From CAVYPR01 sp052145775 (lineage in GTDB: Bacteria > Actinomycetota > Acidimicrobiia > Acidimicrobiales > RAAP-2), in contig JBKQNY010000052.1 of NCBI GenBank assembly GCA_052145775.1, forward strand, positions 1 to 42,995: a stretch of DNA of 42,995 nt, given 5' to 3'. Every line of letters starts with the position of its first letter. The stretch's first letter is position 1. Shown piece after piece: positions 1 to 8,089 of this stretch. The translations under genes were made by a program, and so were the position numbers. The notes beneath the pieces were generated by a model, which ran no database searches, had not been told where the DNA came from, and saw nothing but the letters and a program-made list of their open reading frames with translations.

Positions 1-1503
1 CGAGCCCAAGAAGGGCGCTGTGAAGGCGAAGACCCCGCCGTCCGCGCCGACCAGGAAGTAGCCGGTGTCGGTCACCGTGGCCACCATGCCCACCACCGGC
101 TTGTTGGGGACCACGTGGATGCTCGGCAGCGAGCCGTAGAAGCCGTGGGGCATGCCCACGGGGAAGACGAAGACCCCGCCGTCGGAGCCCACCAGGTCAT
201 AGCCGGTGCCCACGTAGGTGTAGACCGAGCCGGCCGAGGGGGCGCTTGTGCCCGAGAAGGTGCCCACGGTCACTGTGACGGTCTTCAGGCCCTTGGGGGC
301 CACGGCCGTGAGCGTGAACGGGCTCGTGACCTTGACTGTGGTGGCCGCCGACGAGCCGAAGGAGACCTTGGAGGCCGAGGTGAACCCGGTCCCGTGGACG
401 GTGACCGTGGTGCCGCCCCTCTCGGGCCCTGTGGCCGGCGAGAGCGAGGTCACCGTGGGGGGCTGCTTGATGGCCAGGCCGAGGGGATCCTCGAGTCCCG
501 TCTTTGTGCCGGCGATCGTGACCGCCGGTGTGGGGCTCCCGCTCGCCGTCAGCTGGCTCGCCGAATACTCCGAAACCGCCGACGTGTCCAACTTGCTCGC
601 CCACAGGTCACCCGAGTTGTCGAAGGCCAACGTCCACAGGAAGGTTGTTGACGAGATCGTCACCGCCGGGGTGAGGGCCCCACCGGTGGCCAGCTGGGCC
701 GGCGTGTATTCGACGAGGTGGCTGACTGACGTGCTGGAGACCCAGAGATTGCCCGAGGAGCTGAAGGCCAGACCTCGCGGGTAGCCGAGGCTTGTTGTCT
801 TCGACGTGATGGTGACCGCGGGCACGGGGGCGCCGCTCGCCGCCAGCTGTGTGGGCGTGTACTCCACGACGGTGTTGCTGTGGCTGTTGGCCACCCAGAG
901 GTCGCCTGAGGCGTCCAGGGCCACGTTCTCGGGGCCGTCGAGGCTCGGCGGTGTCTTGGCGTCCGAGGTGATGGTCACCGCCGGGGTGGGGTTCCCGCTC
1001 GAGGTCAGCTGTGTGGGCTTGTACTCGGTGAGGGTGTTGCCAGTCCAACTGGCCACCCACAGATCCCCCGCGCCGGTGAAGGCCAGGCCATCGGGATCGT
1101 TTGCTGTGACGGTGACATTGGGCGCCTTCGTCCCTCCGGCCGCCAGCTGGGCGGACGTGTACTGCGTGATGGTGCCCACCTCTGTATTCGCGGACCACAG
1201 GTTCCCGCTGGCGTCGAACGCCATCTGCAGGTTGACCAGCGTGCCGCCAGATGTGAGCGTGCTCGACGGCGAGATGTTGCCCCCGGCGGTCGGGAGCCCG
1301 TACGAAGTGATGGTCCCTGATATTTCATTTCCACCCACGTAGAGGGTCGACGAGCCGCTGGCGGCACCGGCGGGCGCCACCGCGGCGAGGGCGCCGGTCA
1401 CTGCCGCCACGGCGCCCACACCGAGCACCGTGAAGAGCGCCACCACCAGGCGTGAGAGTCGGCCCACCTTGGCCTTGTATGTAGATGATCGATCAAGTTG
1501 CAT
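1..1503 (-). CDS. Secreted repeat protein with NHL-like repeats, an IPT/TIG domain and GSDGG repeats (C-terminus cut by window edge)
   Basis: The reading frame stays open from the ATG at 1503 to base 1, giving 501 residues without a stop, so the C-terminus is missing. A GGAAAGGTG ribosome site lies just upstream. Residues 1 to about 43 form a signal peptide (basic start, long hydrophobic core, AGA-type end). About five repeats of roughly 51 residues follow (about 92-344). Each has a core like SGDLWVANS and then EYTPAQLAASG and PAVTITS, which resembles the blades of NHL/SMP-30 beta-propellers. Residues 345-425 look like an IPT/TIG Ig-like domain (SLSPATGPERGGTTVTVHG). From about 431 come repeats with YDLVGSDGGVFVFP and GYFLVGADGGVFAF, the same type that ends the 31955-35695 protein. 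A role as an extracellular binding or adhesion protein is inference; no catalytic motif is visible. Confidence 0.85.
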   Translation of the reverse strand, partial: MQLDRSSTYKAKVGRLSRLVVALFTVLGVGAVAAVTGALAAVAPAGAASGSSTLYVGGNEISGTITSYGLPTAGGNISPSSTLTSGGTLVNLQMAFDASGNLWSANTEVGTITQYTSAQLAAGGTKAPNVTVTANDPDGLAFTGAGDLWVASWTGNTLTEYKPTQLTSSGNPTPAVTITSDAKTPPSLDGPENVALDASGDLWVANSHSNTVVEYTPTQLAASGAPVPAVTITSKTTSLGYPRGLAFSSSGNLWVSSTSVSHLVEYTPAQLATGGALTPAVTISSTTFLWTLAFDNSGDLWASKLDTSAVSEYSASQLTASGSPTPAVTIAGTKTGLEDPLGLAIKQPPTVTSLSPATGPERGGTTVTVHGTGFTSASKVSFGSSAATTVKVTSPFTLTAVAPKGLKTVTVTVGTFSGTSAPSAGSVYTYVGTGYDLVGSDGGVFVFPVGMPHGFYGSLPSIHVVPNKPVVGMVATVTDTGYFLVGADGGVFAFTAPFLGS

Positions 1504-1820
1504 GCGTCACCTTTCCACCTGGTAGTCGTTGACACGGTCTCGGGTTGGGGGTTCGCCGCCCGATCCGATGTATCACGTTGCACGCTAGCGAGGTTCCGAT
1601 GCCCGATCCACTGGTTTGTTGTGGCGAAAGGGGCGGGCGGCGAGTAGACGCCGAAGCCCGGGCCGAGGGCGACGATTCAGGCCCGTGGCATCGGACGACG
1701 GCACCGTCGATTGCTTCGGTCCCCGAGCGGGTATCGCCATCGAGTTGAGTTGTGCCGCCGTCACATCGCGGCCCGCTGAGGTGTCGTAGTGGGTGGACAC
1801 CCGCCACAGAAGGAGCACCG
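1504..1820. other. Intergenic region between divergent genes
   Basis: This 317-base stretch separates the leftward secreted repeat protein from the rightward AhpD-family gene. Short open frames cross it, but none has a recognisable product or a good ribosome site. I see no convincing -35/-10 pair, although promoters for both flanking genes must lie here. The sequence is slightly less GC-rich than its surroundings. Confidence 0.5.
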
Positions 1821-2303
1821 ATGCAACCCAGGATGCAAAACCCCGCCCAGAACGCCTCGGGGGCCATGGAGGCCCTGTTGTCCCTGGCCAACGTCGCCGC
1901 CGATGCGGCCGCCAAGGCCGGCGTGGCACGGTCCACCGTCGCCCTGCTCGAGACCCGCGCCAGCCAGATCAACGGCTGTGCCGTCTGCCTCGACATGCAC
2001 ACCCGCGCCGCCAAGACGCACGGCGTCACCGACCAGCAGCTCAATACGCTCGCCGCGTGGCGAGACTCGCCCTACTTCGACGACGCCCAGCGAGCAGCCC
2101 TGGCGCTCACCGAGGCCGGCACCCGCCTGGCCGACCGGCCCGACGCCGTCCCCGACGACCTGTGGGACCTGGCGGCCAAGCATTTCGACGAACCGGCGCT
2201 GGTCGCCCTCGTCCTGCACATCGCCCTCATCAACACGTGGAACCGGCTCAACGTCATCACCGGCCAGGTTGCCGGCGAGTGGACCGCGCAGTTCGCCGCG
2301 TGA
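1821..2303 (+). CDS. Carboxymuconolactone decarboxylase / AhpD-family protein
   Basis: The 160-residue product carries the AhpD core: Glu44, then QINGCAVCLDMH with Cys53, Cys56 and His60. In AhpD-type proteins this Glu, CxxC and His set forms a thiol relay that reduces peroxides. The later segment NTWNRLNVITG is also typical of this family. The protein is probably a small cytoplasmic alkylhydroperoxidase-like antioxidant enzyme; the reductant and substrate cannot be read from sequence. The start at 1821 was chosen because AAGGAG sits 7 bases upstream; a longer frame opens at 1752 without support. The gene is monocistronic and convergent with the next gene. Confidence 0.88.
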   Translation: MQPRMQNPAQNASGAMEALLSLANVAADAAAKAGVARSTVALLETRASQINGCAVCLDMHTRAAKTHGVTDQQLNTLAAWRDSPYFDDAQRAALALTEAGTRLADRPDAVPDDLWDLAAKHFDEPALVALVLHIALINTWNRLNVITGQVAGEWTAQFAA

Positions 2304-2339
2304 TCGACGCTGCCGCGGCGCTCGCCGACGGGAGAGCCC

Positions 2340-2969
2340 TCAGTCGACCGCGATGTCCAGGTCCTGGGTGAATGCCAGATACGGCGATCCGGGCCGGTAC
2401 TCGAGGGGGATGTCCGAGGTCTGCGCGTAGCGGTCGATGTCGAAGACGTTGGAGGAGAGGATCCCCTCCTCCACGGCCACCCCGCAAAGGGTGAGGGCGG
2501 CCGCCCCGTCGAAGGCTGCTCCCGGGGGCAGCGAGCGGTTGCGCAGACCGTCGTAGACCTGTCGGGGCTGGCGGCCGATGAGGCAGTACTCGACCTCGCC
2601 GGGCTTCTCGCCGATACGGCGCCCCACCATGACGTGGTGCGCCCCGTCGTCGATGACGTAGACGGTGTCGTCGCCGTCGCCGACCTTGTCACGGACCCGC
2701 TGGTGCCGCTCGTGGGAGGGCAGCAGGTGCCACTGGATGTGCCGGCGGAGCTTCATCGCCCACAGCGGCGAGGGTGGGACCGTGCCCTCGGGCTCGTCCT
2801 CCTCGAGCGGCGTGGAGTCGTCGGGCCCGACGAGGGGCGTGCGCTCGGCCCAGGTGCCTGAACCCCGGATGACGTCGCCCGGGGCCGGGCGATCCGACGG
2901 CGTCACCGCTTCACCCCACTCGTGGGACTCGCCCTGCTGGCCTCCGTCGTGGGCCTCGTCCACCTGCAT
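2340..2969 (-). CDS. Conserved-looking hypothetical protein
   Basis: I do not recognise this 209-residue protein. It starts at the ATG at 2969, preceded by a near-perfect AGGAGG five bases upstream; an open frame extends to 3257 but its composition there is arginine/glycine-rich and looks non-coding. The first 70 residues are acidic and probably disordered (Asp, Glu and Gly rich). The rest looks folded, with HIQWHLLPSHERHQRVRDK near residue 80, then VYVIDDGAHHVMVGRR and VEYCLIGR. No signal peptide or membrane segment is seen. It lies downstream of bioD on the same strand (110 bases apart), but nothing in it suggests a biotin role. Confidence 0.7.
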   Translation of the reverse strand: MQVDEAHDGGQQGESHEWGEAVTPSDRPAPGDVIRGSGTWAERTPLVGPDDSTPLEEDEPEGTVPPSPLWAMKLRRHIQWHLLPSHERHQRVRDKVGDGDDTVYVIDDGAHHVMVGRRIGEKPGEVEYCLIGRQPRQVYDGLRNRSLPPGAAFDGAAALTLCGVAVEEGILSSNVFDIDRYAQTSDIPLEYRPGSPYLAFTQDLDIAVD

Positions 2970-3079
2970 CGCCTCCTGGTCGGAGCCCCGCGGCGCCCGC
3001 CGCGCTGGCCGGCCCTGCTCCACCGACACTGTAGAGGCAACCGCCTCGCTCCCGGCGTGGCCGGCTGGGCCCGGCTCCC

Positions 3080-3751
3080 TCAGGCCAGGACCGCTCGGCA
3101 GAGGGCGTCCTCTGTGCCGGGGAGGGCCAGCGTGGCCAGCCCGTCGTGGTCGGCCAGCCAGGCGCGGCTCGTGCGATGGACGGGCTCGGCCGGGTCGAAC
3201 CGGTTGAGGACCACCACCAGCCGGGCCCCGTTCACCTCGCCCAGCGCGCCCGTGCACAGCCGGACGGCGTTGACGACACCAAGGCCGGCATCGGCCACCA
3301 GCACGACGGCGTCAGGGGAGAGCAGCCGCACCAGGTCGACGGCGTCGCCGTCGTCGGCCTGGGGGGAGCGCACCCCGCCCGCCGTCTCGACCAGGCCCAC
3401 CGCCCCGGCGGCGTCGCCGGGCCACGACCGGTCCACCTCGGCCGCCAGGTCCCCCACCGTGAAGCCCGGGCGCCCGAGGGCCAGGGCGGCCATCGGCGGG
3501 GCCATCGCCGCCGGATACCACCGCCCGGGCGGGCAGACCGCCTCGGCCGACTGGCCGGTGGCCCGACCCAGCACGGCGGCGTCGGTGGCGTCGGGGTCGT
3601 CGCCGGGGTCGAAGGACTGGACGGGCTTGCTGGCGGCCACCGCGTGGCCGGCGTCGGCGAGCGCCCGGGCCAGGCGCGCCGTCACCCAGGTCTTGCCCAC
3701 CTCGGTGCCGGTCCCCACCACGGCCACCAGCCGGTCCGGCCGGGGGGCCAC
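3080..3751 (-). CDS. bioD: Dethiobiotin synthetase BioD
   Basis: BioD makes dethiobiotin from 7,8-diaminopelargonate, CO2 and ATP, the penultimate step of biotin synthesis. The 223-residue product begins with the BioD P-loop GTGTEVGKT (residues 13-21). It continues with ASKPVQSFDPGDDPDATDA, the substrate-lysine region, and VGLVETAGGVRSP, the typical Glu-Thr-Ala-Gly-Gly segment. The length is normal. The GTG start at 3751 lies one base after the bioF stop, so translation is probably coupled; no strong independent ribosome site is visible. It is the last biotin gene of the bioA-bioF-bioD operon. Confidence 0.95.
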   Translation of the reverse strand: MAPRPDRLVAVVGTGTEVGKTWVTARLARALADAGHAVAASKPVQSFDPGDDPDATDAAVLGRATGQSAEAVCPPGRWYPAAMAPPMAALALGRPGFTVGDLAAEVDRSWPGDAAGAVGLVETAGGVRSPQADDGDAVDLVRLLSPDAVVLVADAGLGVVNAVRLCTGALGEVNGARLVVVLNRFDPAEPVHRTSRAWLADHDGLATLALPGTEDALCRAVLA

Positions 3752-3752
3752 C

Positions 3753-4891
<1,139 letters not shown>

Positions 4892-4895
<4 letters not shown>

Positions 4896-6238
4896 CGGCC
4901 CGGCCCGTGTCGGGCGGCCAGGTCGCCGGCCGTCTCCTCGTCGAGGGCGCCCTCGAGGGCGTCGACGATGCGGTAGACCTCGTCGGACGTGACGGTGAGG
5001 GGCGGCATCACCACCACCACGTCGCCCAGCGGCCGCAGCAGCACCCCGCGCCGGGTGGCGGCGGCGCAGACCCGCCGTCCCCAGCGCAGCCCCGCGGTCG
5101 GCGGGGCCAGCTCGACGCCGACCATGAGGCCGCGGCGGCGGATCCGGCGCACGGCGGGATGCGGGGCCACCTTCTCGGTGAGCAGCGCCCCCAGCTGCGC
5201 GCCCCGTCCGGCCACGTTGCCCAGGACGCCCCACTCGTCGATGAGCCCGAGGTGGCGGAGGGCCACCGCCGCGGCCAGGGCGTTGCCGCCGTAGGAGTGG
5301 CCGTGGAAGAGGGTGCGCGGCCCGAGGTCCTCGCCCAAGAAGGCGCCGAAGACCCGGTCACTGGCCACCGTCACCGCCATCGGGAGGTACCCCCCGGTGA
5401 TCCCCTTGCCCAGGCAGAGCAGGTCGGGCCGCACCCCGCACTGCTCGGAGGCGAAGAGCGTGCCGGTGCGGCCGAACCCCGTGGCCACCTCGTCGCAGAC
5501 GAGGAGCACGCCGTTCGCCGCGCAGGCTCGACCGAGGGCCGCCACGTCGGCGGCCTCGGCGCAGTGCATCCCCGACGCCCCCTGCACCAGGGGCTCGACC
5601 ACCACCGCCGCCAACTCGGCGGCGTGGGCCTCCACCACGGCCACGGCCTTGGCGGCCCAGCCGGGGTCGGCGTAGCCCGGGGTGCGCAGCACCTCGAAGC
5701 AGAGCGGGTCGAAGACGGCGCTGAAGACCCCGCCGTCGCCGAGGGAGAGCGAGCCCACCGTGTCGCCGTGGTAGGCGTCACCCAGGGCGAGGAACCTCGT
5801 GTGGCCGGCCTGGCCCAGGTTGACCCAGTACTGGAAGGCGATCTTGAGGGCCTGCTCGACGGCGACCGCCCCGTCGGCGGCGAAGAGGAAGTGGGGGCCG
5901 TCCACCGGCACCACCGCGGCCAGGGCCTCGGCCAGCTCGGTGACCGCCACGTTGGTGTTGCCGAGCATGGTGGTGTGGGCCACCCGTTCCACCTGGGCCA
6001 CCAGGGCGGCGTCGAGCTCGGGAACCCGGTGGCCGAGGGTGTTCACCCACAGTGAGGAGATGGCGTCGAGGTAGCGGCGGCCGTCGACGTCGATCAGCTC
6101 GCGGCCCTCGGCCCGCTCCACGACCAGGGGCGCGTTGTCGGCGTAGGCGGCCATCTGGGTGAAGCCGTGCCAGACCACCGCCCCGTCCCGGGCCACCCAG
6201 CCCCCGTGGCCGCCGTCCTTCTCCGGAGCGCTCGTCAC
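4892..6238 (-). CDS. bioA: Adenosylmethionine-8-amino-7-oxononanoate transaminase BioA
   Basis: BioA is a class III PLP aminotransferase that uses S-adenosylmethionine as amino donor to make 7,8-diaminopelargonate. Family segments in the 448-residue product include SSLWVNTLGHRVPELDAAL, ALKIAFQYW, LGDAYHGDTVGSLSLGD, LLVCDEVATGFGRTG, and the PLP lysine in LGKGITGGYLP (about Lys278). The GTG at 6238 was chosen because the sequence becomes BioA-like soon after (WVARDGAVVWHGFTQM); the frame stays open to 6358 without likely coding sequence. The glycine in AADGAVAVEQAL is followed by Ala where many BioA proteins have Ser. It is the first gene of the biotin operon and is divergent from ribC. Confidence 0.93.
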
Positions 6239-6381
6239 GGCGCGATTCTCGACCAGCCGGCGACCCGGGTCCACCCGGGGGGTCCGACCACCGCCGGCCA
6301 CGTGCGAGAATGGGCAGCCTGGGCCCTCGGGTGGCGACGACGACTCGGTGCGGCCCACGGGTGGCCGAAAGGAGCTCGGAC
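6239..6381. promoter_or_regulatory. Divergent bioA/ribC control region with an inverted repeat
   Basis: This 143-base gap must hold the promoters of bioA (leftward) and ribC (rightward). It contains a perfect 7-base inverted repeat, ATTCTCG at 6245-6251 and CGAGAAT at 6305-6311. On each strand the repeat reads GAGAAT in the direction of its own gene, and the bioA copy ends 7 bases before the bioA start. It could mark paired -10-like elements or a shared operator. I see no FMN riboswitch or BirA-type operator. Confidence 0.35.
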
Positions 6382-6867
6382 ATGCAGCGGATCGGTGTGG
6401 TCGACACGATGTTCGCCCGCTACGACATGGGCGCCGAGGTCCTCGACGAGCTGGGTTCGTGCCCCGGCCACGGCCGCCGGTTCGAGGTCGTCCGGCGCAC
6501 CGTCCCGGGGTTCAAGGACCTGGCCGTGGCGGCCAAGCGGCTCATCGAGAACGACAGCTGCCGGATCTGCGTCGTGCTGGGGATGCCGGGCAAGGCCGAG
6601 ATCGACAAGGTCTGCGCGCACGAGGCCTCGACGGGGATCATGCAGGCCCAGCTCATGACCAGCACCCCGATCCTCGAGGTCTTCGTCCACGAGGACGAGG
6701 AGGACCACCCCCTCCGCCTGGCCGAGGTCTGCCGCAACCGGGCGCGGTCCCACGCCCGCAACGCCTACTGGATGCTCTACGAGCCCGAGCAGCTGGTGGC
6801 CCGGGCGGGCCAGGGCATCCGCCAGGGCTACCCCGACGCCGGCCCCCTGGTCCCCGCCGGGCGCTGA
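6382..6867 (+). CDS. ribC: Archaeal-type riboflavin synthase
   Basis: The product (161 residues) matches the archaeal riboflavin synthase family, a relative of lumazine synthase, and not the two-barrel RibE of most bacteria. It converts two 6,7-dimethyl-8-ribityllumazine molecules to riboflavin and a pyrimidine. Diagnostic segments are IGVVDTMFARYDMGAEVLDE, VVRRTVPGFKDLAVAAK, VVLGMPGKAEIDKVCAHEA, GIMQAQLMTSTPILEVFVHE and the closing NRARSHARNAYWML. The start has an AAGGAG site 7 bases upstream. The gene stands alone on the plus strand, facing the acyl-CoA dehydrogenase gene convergently, with no other rib gene in the window. Ordinary actinobacteria more often carry RibE, so this may reflect an old transfer or a lineage feature. 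Confidence 0.9.
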   Translation: MQRIGVVDTMFARYDMGAEVLDELGSCPGHGRRFEVVRRTVPGFKDLAVAAKRLIENDSCRICVVLGMPGKAEIDKVCAHEASTGIMQAQLMTSTPILEVFVHEDEEDHPLRLAEVCRNRARSHARNAYWMLYEPEQLVARAGQGIRQGYPDAGPLVPAGR

Positions 6868-6879
6868 GTCCGGGCCGTC

Positions 6880-8028
6880 TCAGGAAGGGTCGCGCGGCAG
6901 GCCGAGGACCTTCTCGGCCACGATGTTGCGCTGCACCTCGGCGGTCCCCCCGCCGATGGTGAGAGCGGGGGAGAAGAGGAACCCGCTGGCCCATGTGGCA
7001 AAGGGCCACCCCGGGGCGGCCGGCGACGGCGCCGGTTCCCCGGTGGGCCCGGTGCCGGCCAGGGTGCCCGACGGACCGGCGAGGTCGCGGCCGAGGTCCA
7101 TCACCCGCTGGCCGTGTGCGTCGGCCAGGGCCTTTCCGACCGAGGCCTCGGGCCCGGGGGCCCGGCCGCCGAGCGCGGCCGAGACCGAGCGCAGCCGCAG
7201 GACCCGCAGGATCTCCCCCTCGACCCAGGCCTCGACCAGGCGGTGGCGCAGCACCGCCGGGAGCGAGCCCGGGGCGGCGCGCACCAGCTCGACCAGGTCG
7301 GCCGCGCTCGGGCCGGCGCCCCAGAGCGCGCCCTCCCCCGAGAGCGAGACCCGCTCGTTGGAGAGGGTGACCCTGGCCAGCTCCCAGCCGCCGCCCACCC
7401 CGCCCACCAGGTGGTCGGCCGGGAGGCGGACCCCGTCGAGGAGGACCTCGTTGAAGGCGTGGGCCCCGGTCATGTCGACGAGCGGGCGGATCTCCACGCC
7501 GTCGGCGTCCATGGGGCAGACGAAGTACGAGATGCCGCGGTGGCGCGGGGCGGCACGGTCGGTGCGGGCCAGCAGGATGCCGAACCGGGCGACGTGGGCG
7601 AAGCTGGTCCACACCTTGCGGCCGCGCACCACCCACCCGTCGCCGTCGGCCTCCGCCGCCGTGGCGAGGGCGGCCAGGTCCGAGCCGGCCCCCGGCTCGC
7701 TGAAGAGCTGGCACCAGAACTCCTCGCCGGCCAGGAGCGGCCAGAGCCAGCGCTCCTGCTGCTCCTCGGTCCCCGCAAAGAGGAGGGTGGGGCCGGCCCA
7801 CCCGATGCCGATCGGGTTGACCGGCCGGCGCACCCCCGCCCGCCGCAGCTCGTCGTCGATCACCAGCTGTCGCACCGGGTCGGCTCCGAGGCCCCAGGGG
7901 CGGGGCCAGTGGGGGACGACGTACCCCGCCTCGGCCAGCTGGCGGCCGGTCGGCCGGGGGTGGTCGGCCAGCCAGCGGCGCACCTCGCGGCGGCCGGGAT
8001 CGTCGTCGCCCGGGAGTCCGAGGTCCAC
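6880..8028 (-). CDS. Acyl-CoA dehydrogenase family protein
   Basis: This 382-residue flavoprotein-type enzyme should introduce an alpha-beta double bond into an acyl-CoA, passing electrons to ETF. Family segments include the N-terminal PHWPRPWGLGADP, FSEPGAGSDLAAL (FAD/substrate binding), VVRGRKVWTSFAHVA, and the C-terminal TIGGGTAEVQRNIVAEKVLG. The canonical C-terminal catalytic Glu position (Y-E-G-T in MCAD) is glycine here (G-G-G-T), a variant I associate with FadE-type enzymes of steroid and branched-lipid pathways that may place the base elsewhere. The GTG start at 8028 is preceded by TACGCT on the same strand, so the mRNA may be leaderless. It is divergent from two acyl-CoA synthetases. 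Confidence 0.88.
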   Translation of the reverse strand: MDLGLPGDDDPGRREVRRWLADHPRPTGRQLAEAGYVVPHWPRPWGLGADPVRQLVIDDELRRAGVRRPVNPIGIGWAGPTLLFAGTEEQQERWLWPLLAGEEFWCQLFSEPGAGSDLAALATAAEADGDGWVVRGRKVWTSFAHVARFGILLARTDRAAPRHRGISYFVCPMDADGVEIRPLVDMTGAHAFNEVLLDGVRLPADHLVGGVGGGWELARVTLSNERVSLSGEGALWGAGPSAADLVELVRAAPGSLPAVLRHRLVEAWVEGEILRVLRLRSVSAALGGRAPGPEASVGKALADAHGQRVMDLGRDLAGPSGTLAGTGPTGEPAPSPAAPGWPFATWASGFLFSPALTIGGGTAEVQRNIVAEKVLGLPRDPS

Positions 8029-8034
8029 CGGCGA

Positions 8035-8040
8035 AGCGTA
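8035..8040 (-). promoter_or_regulatory. Possible -10 element of a leaderless acyl-CoA dehydrogenase transcript
   Basis: On the minus strand the hexamer TACGCT fits the actinobacterial TANNNT -10 pattern and lies 6 bases before the GTG at 8028. That spacing would put the transcription start at or next to the start codon. The element overlaps an inverted repeat, GAAGC (8033-8037) and GCTTC (8042-8046), which could serve as a repressor site between the divergent genes. Both readings are inference from a short sequence. Confidence 0.35.
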
Positions 8041-8089
8041 GGCTTCACGCGCCGACGGGCGTCCCCCGAGGCCCGCGGGGGAGCCGACT

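Noticed and set aside
1545..1748. Small 67-codon open frame in the gap upstream of the AhpD-family gene
   Set aside because: It has no ribosome site, no recognisable motif and a random-looking Arg/Pro-rich product.
6239..6381. FMN riboswitch upstream of ribC
   Set aside because: None of the conserved RFN-element segments is visible, and 143 bases shared with a divergent promoter leave little room.
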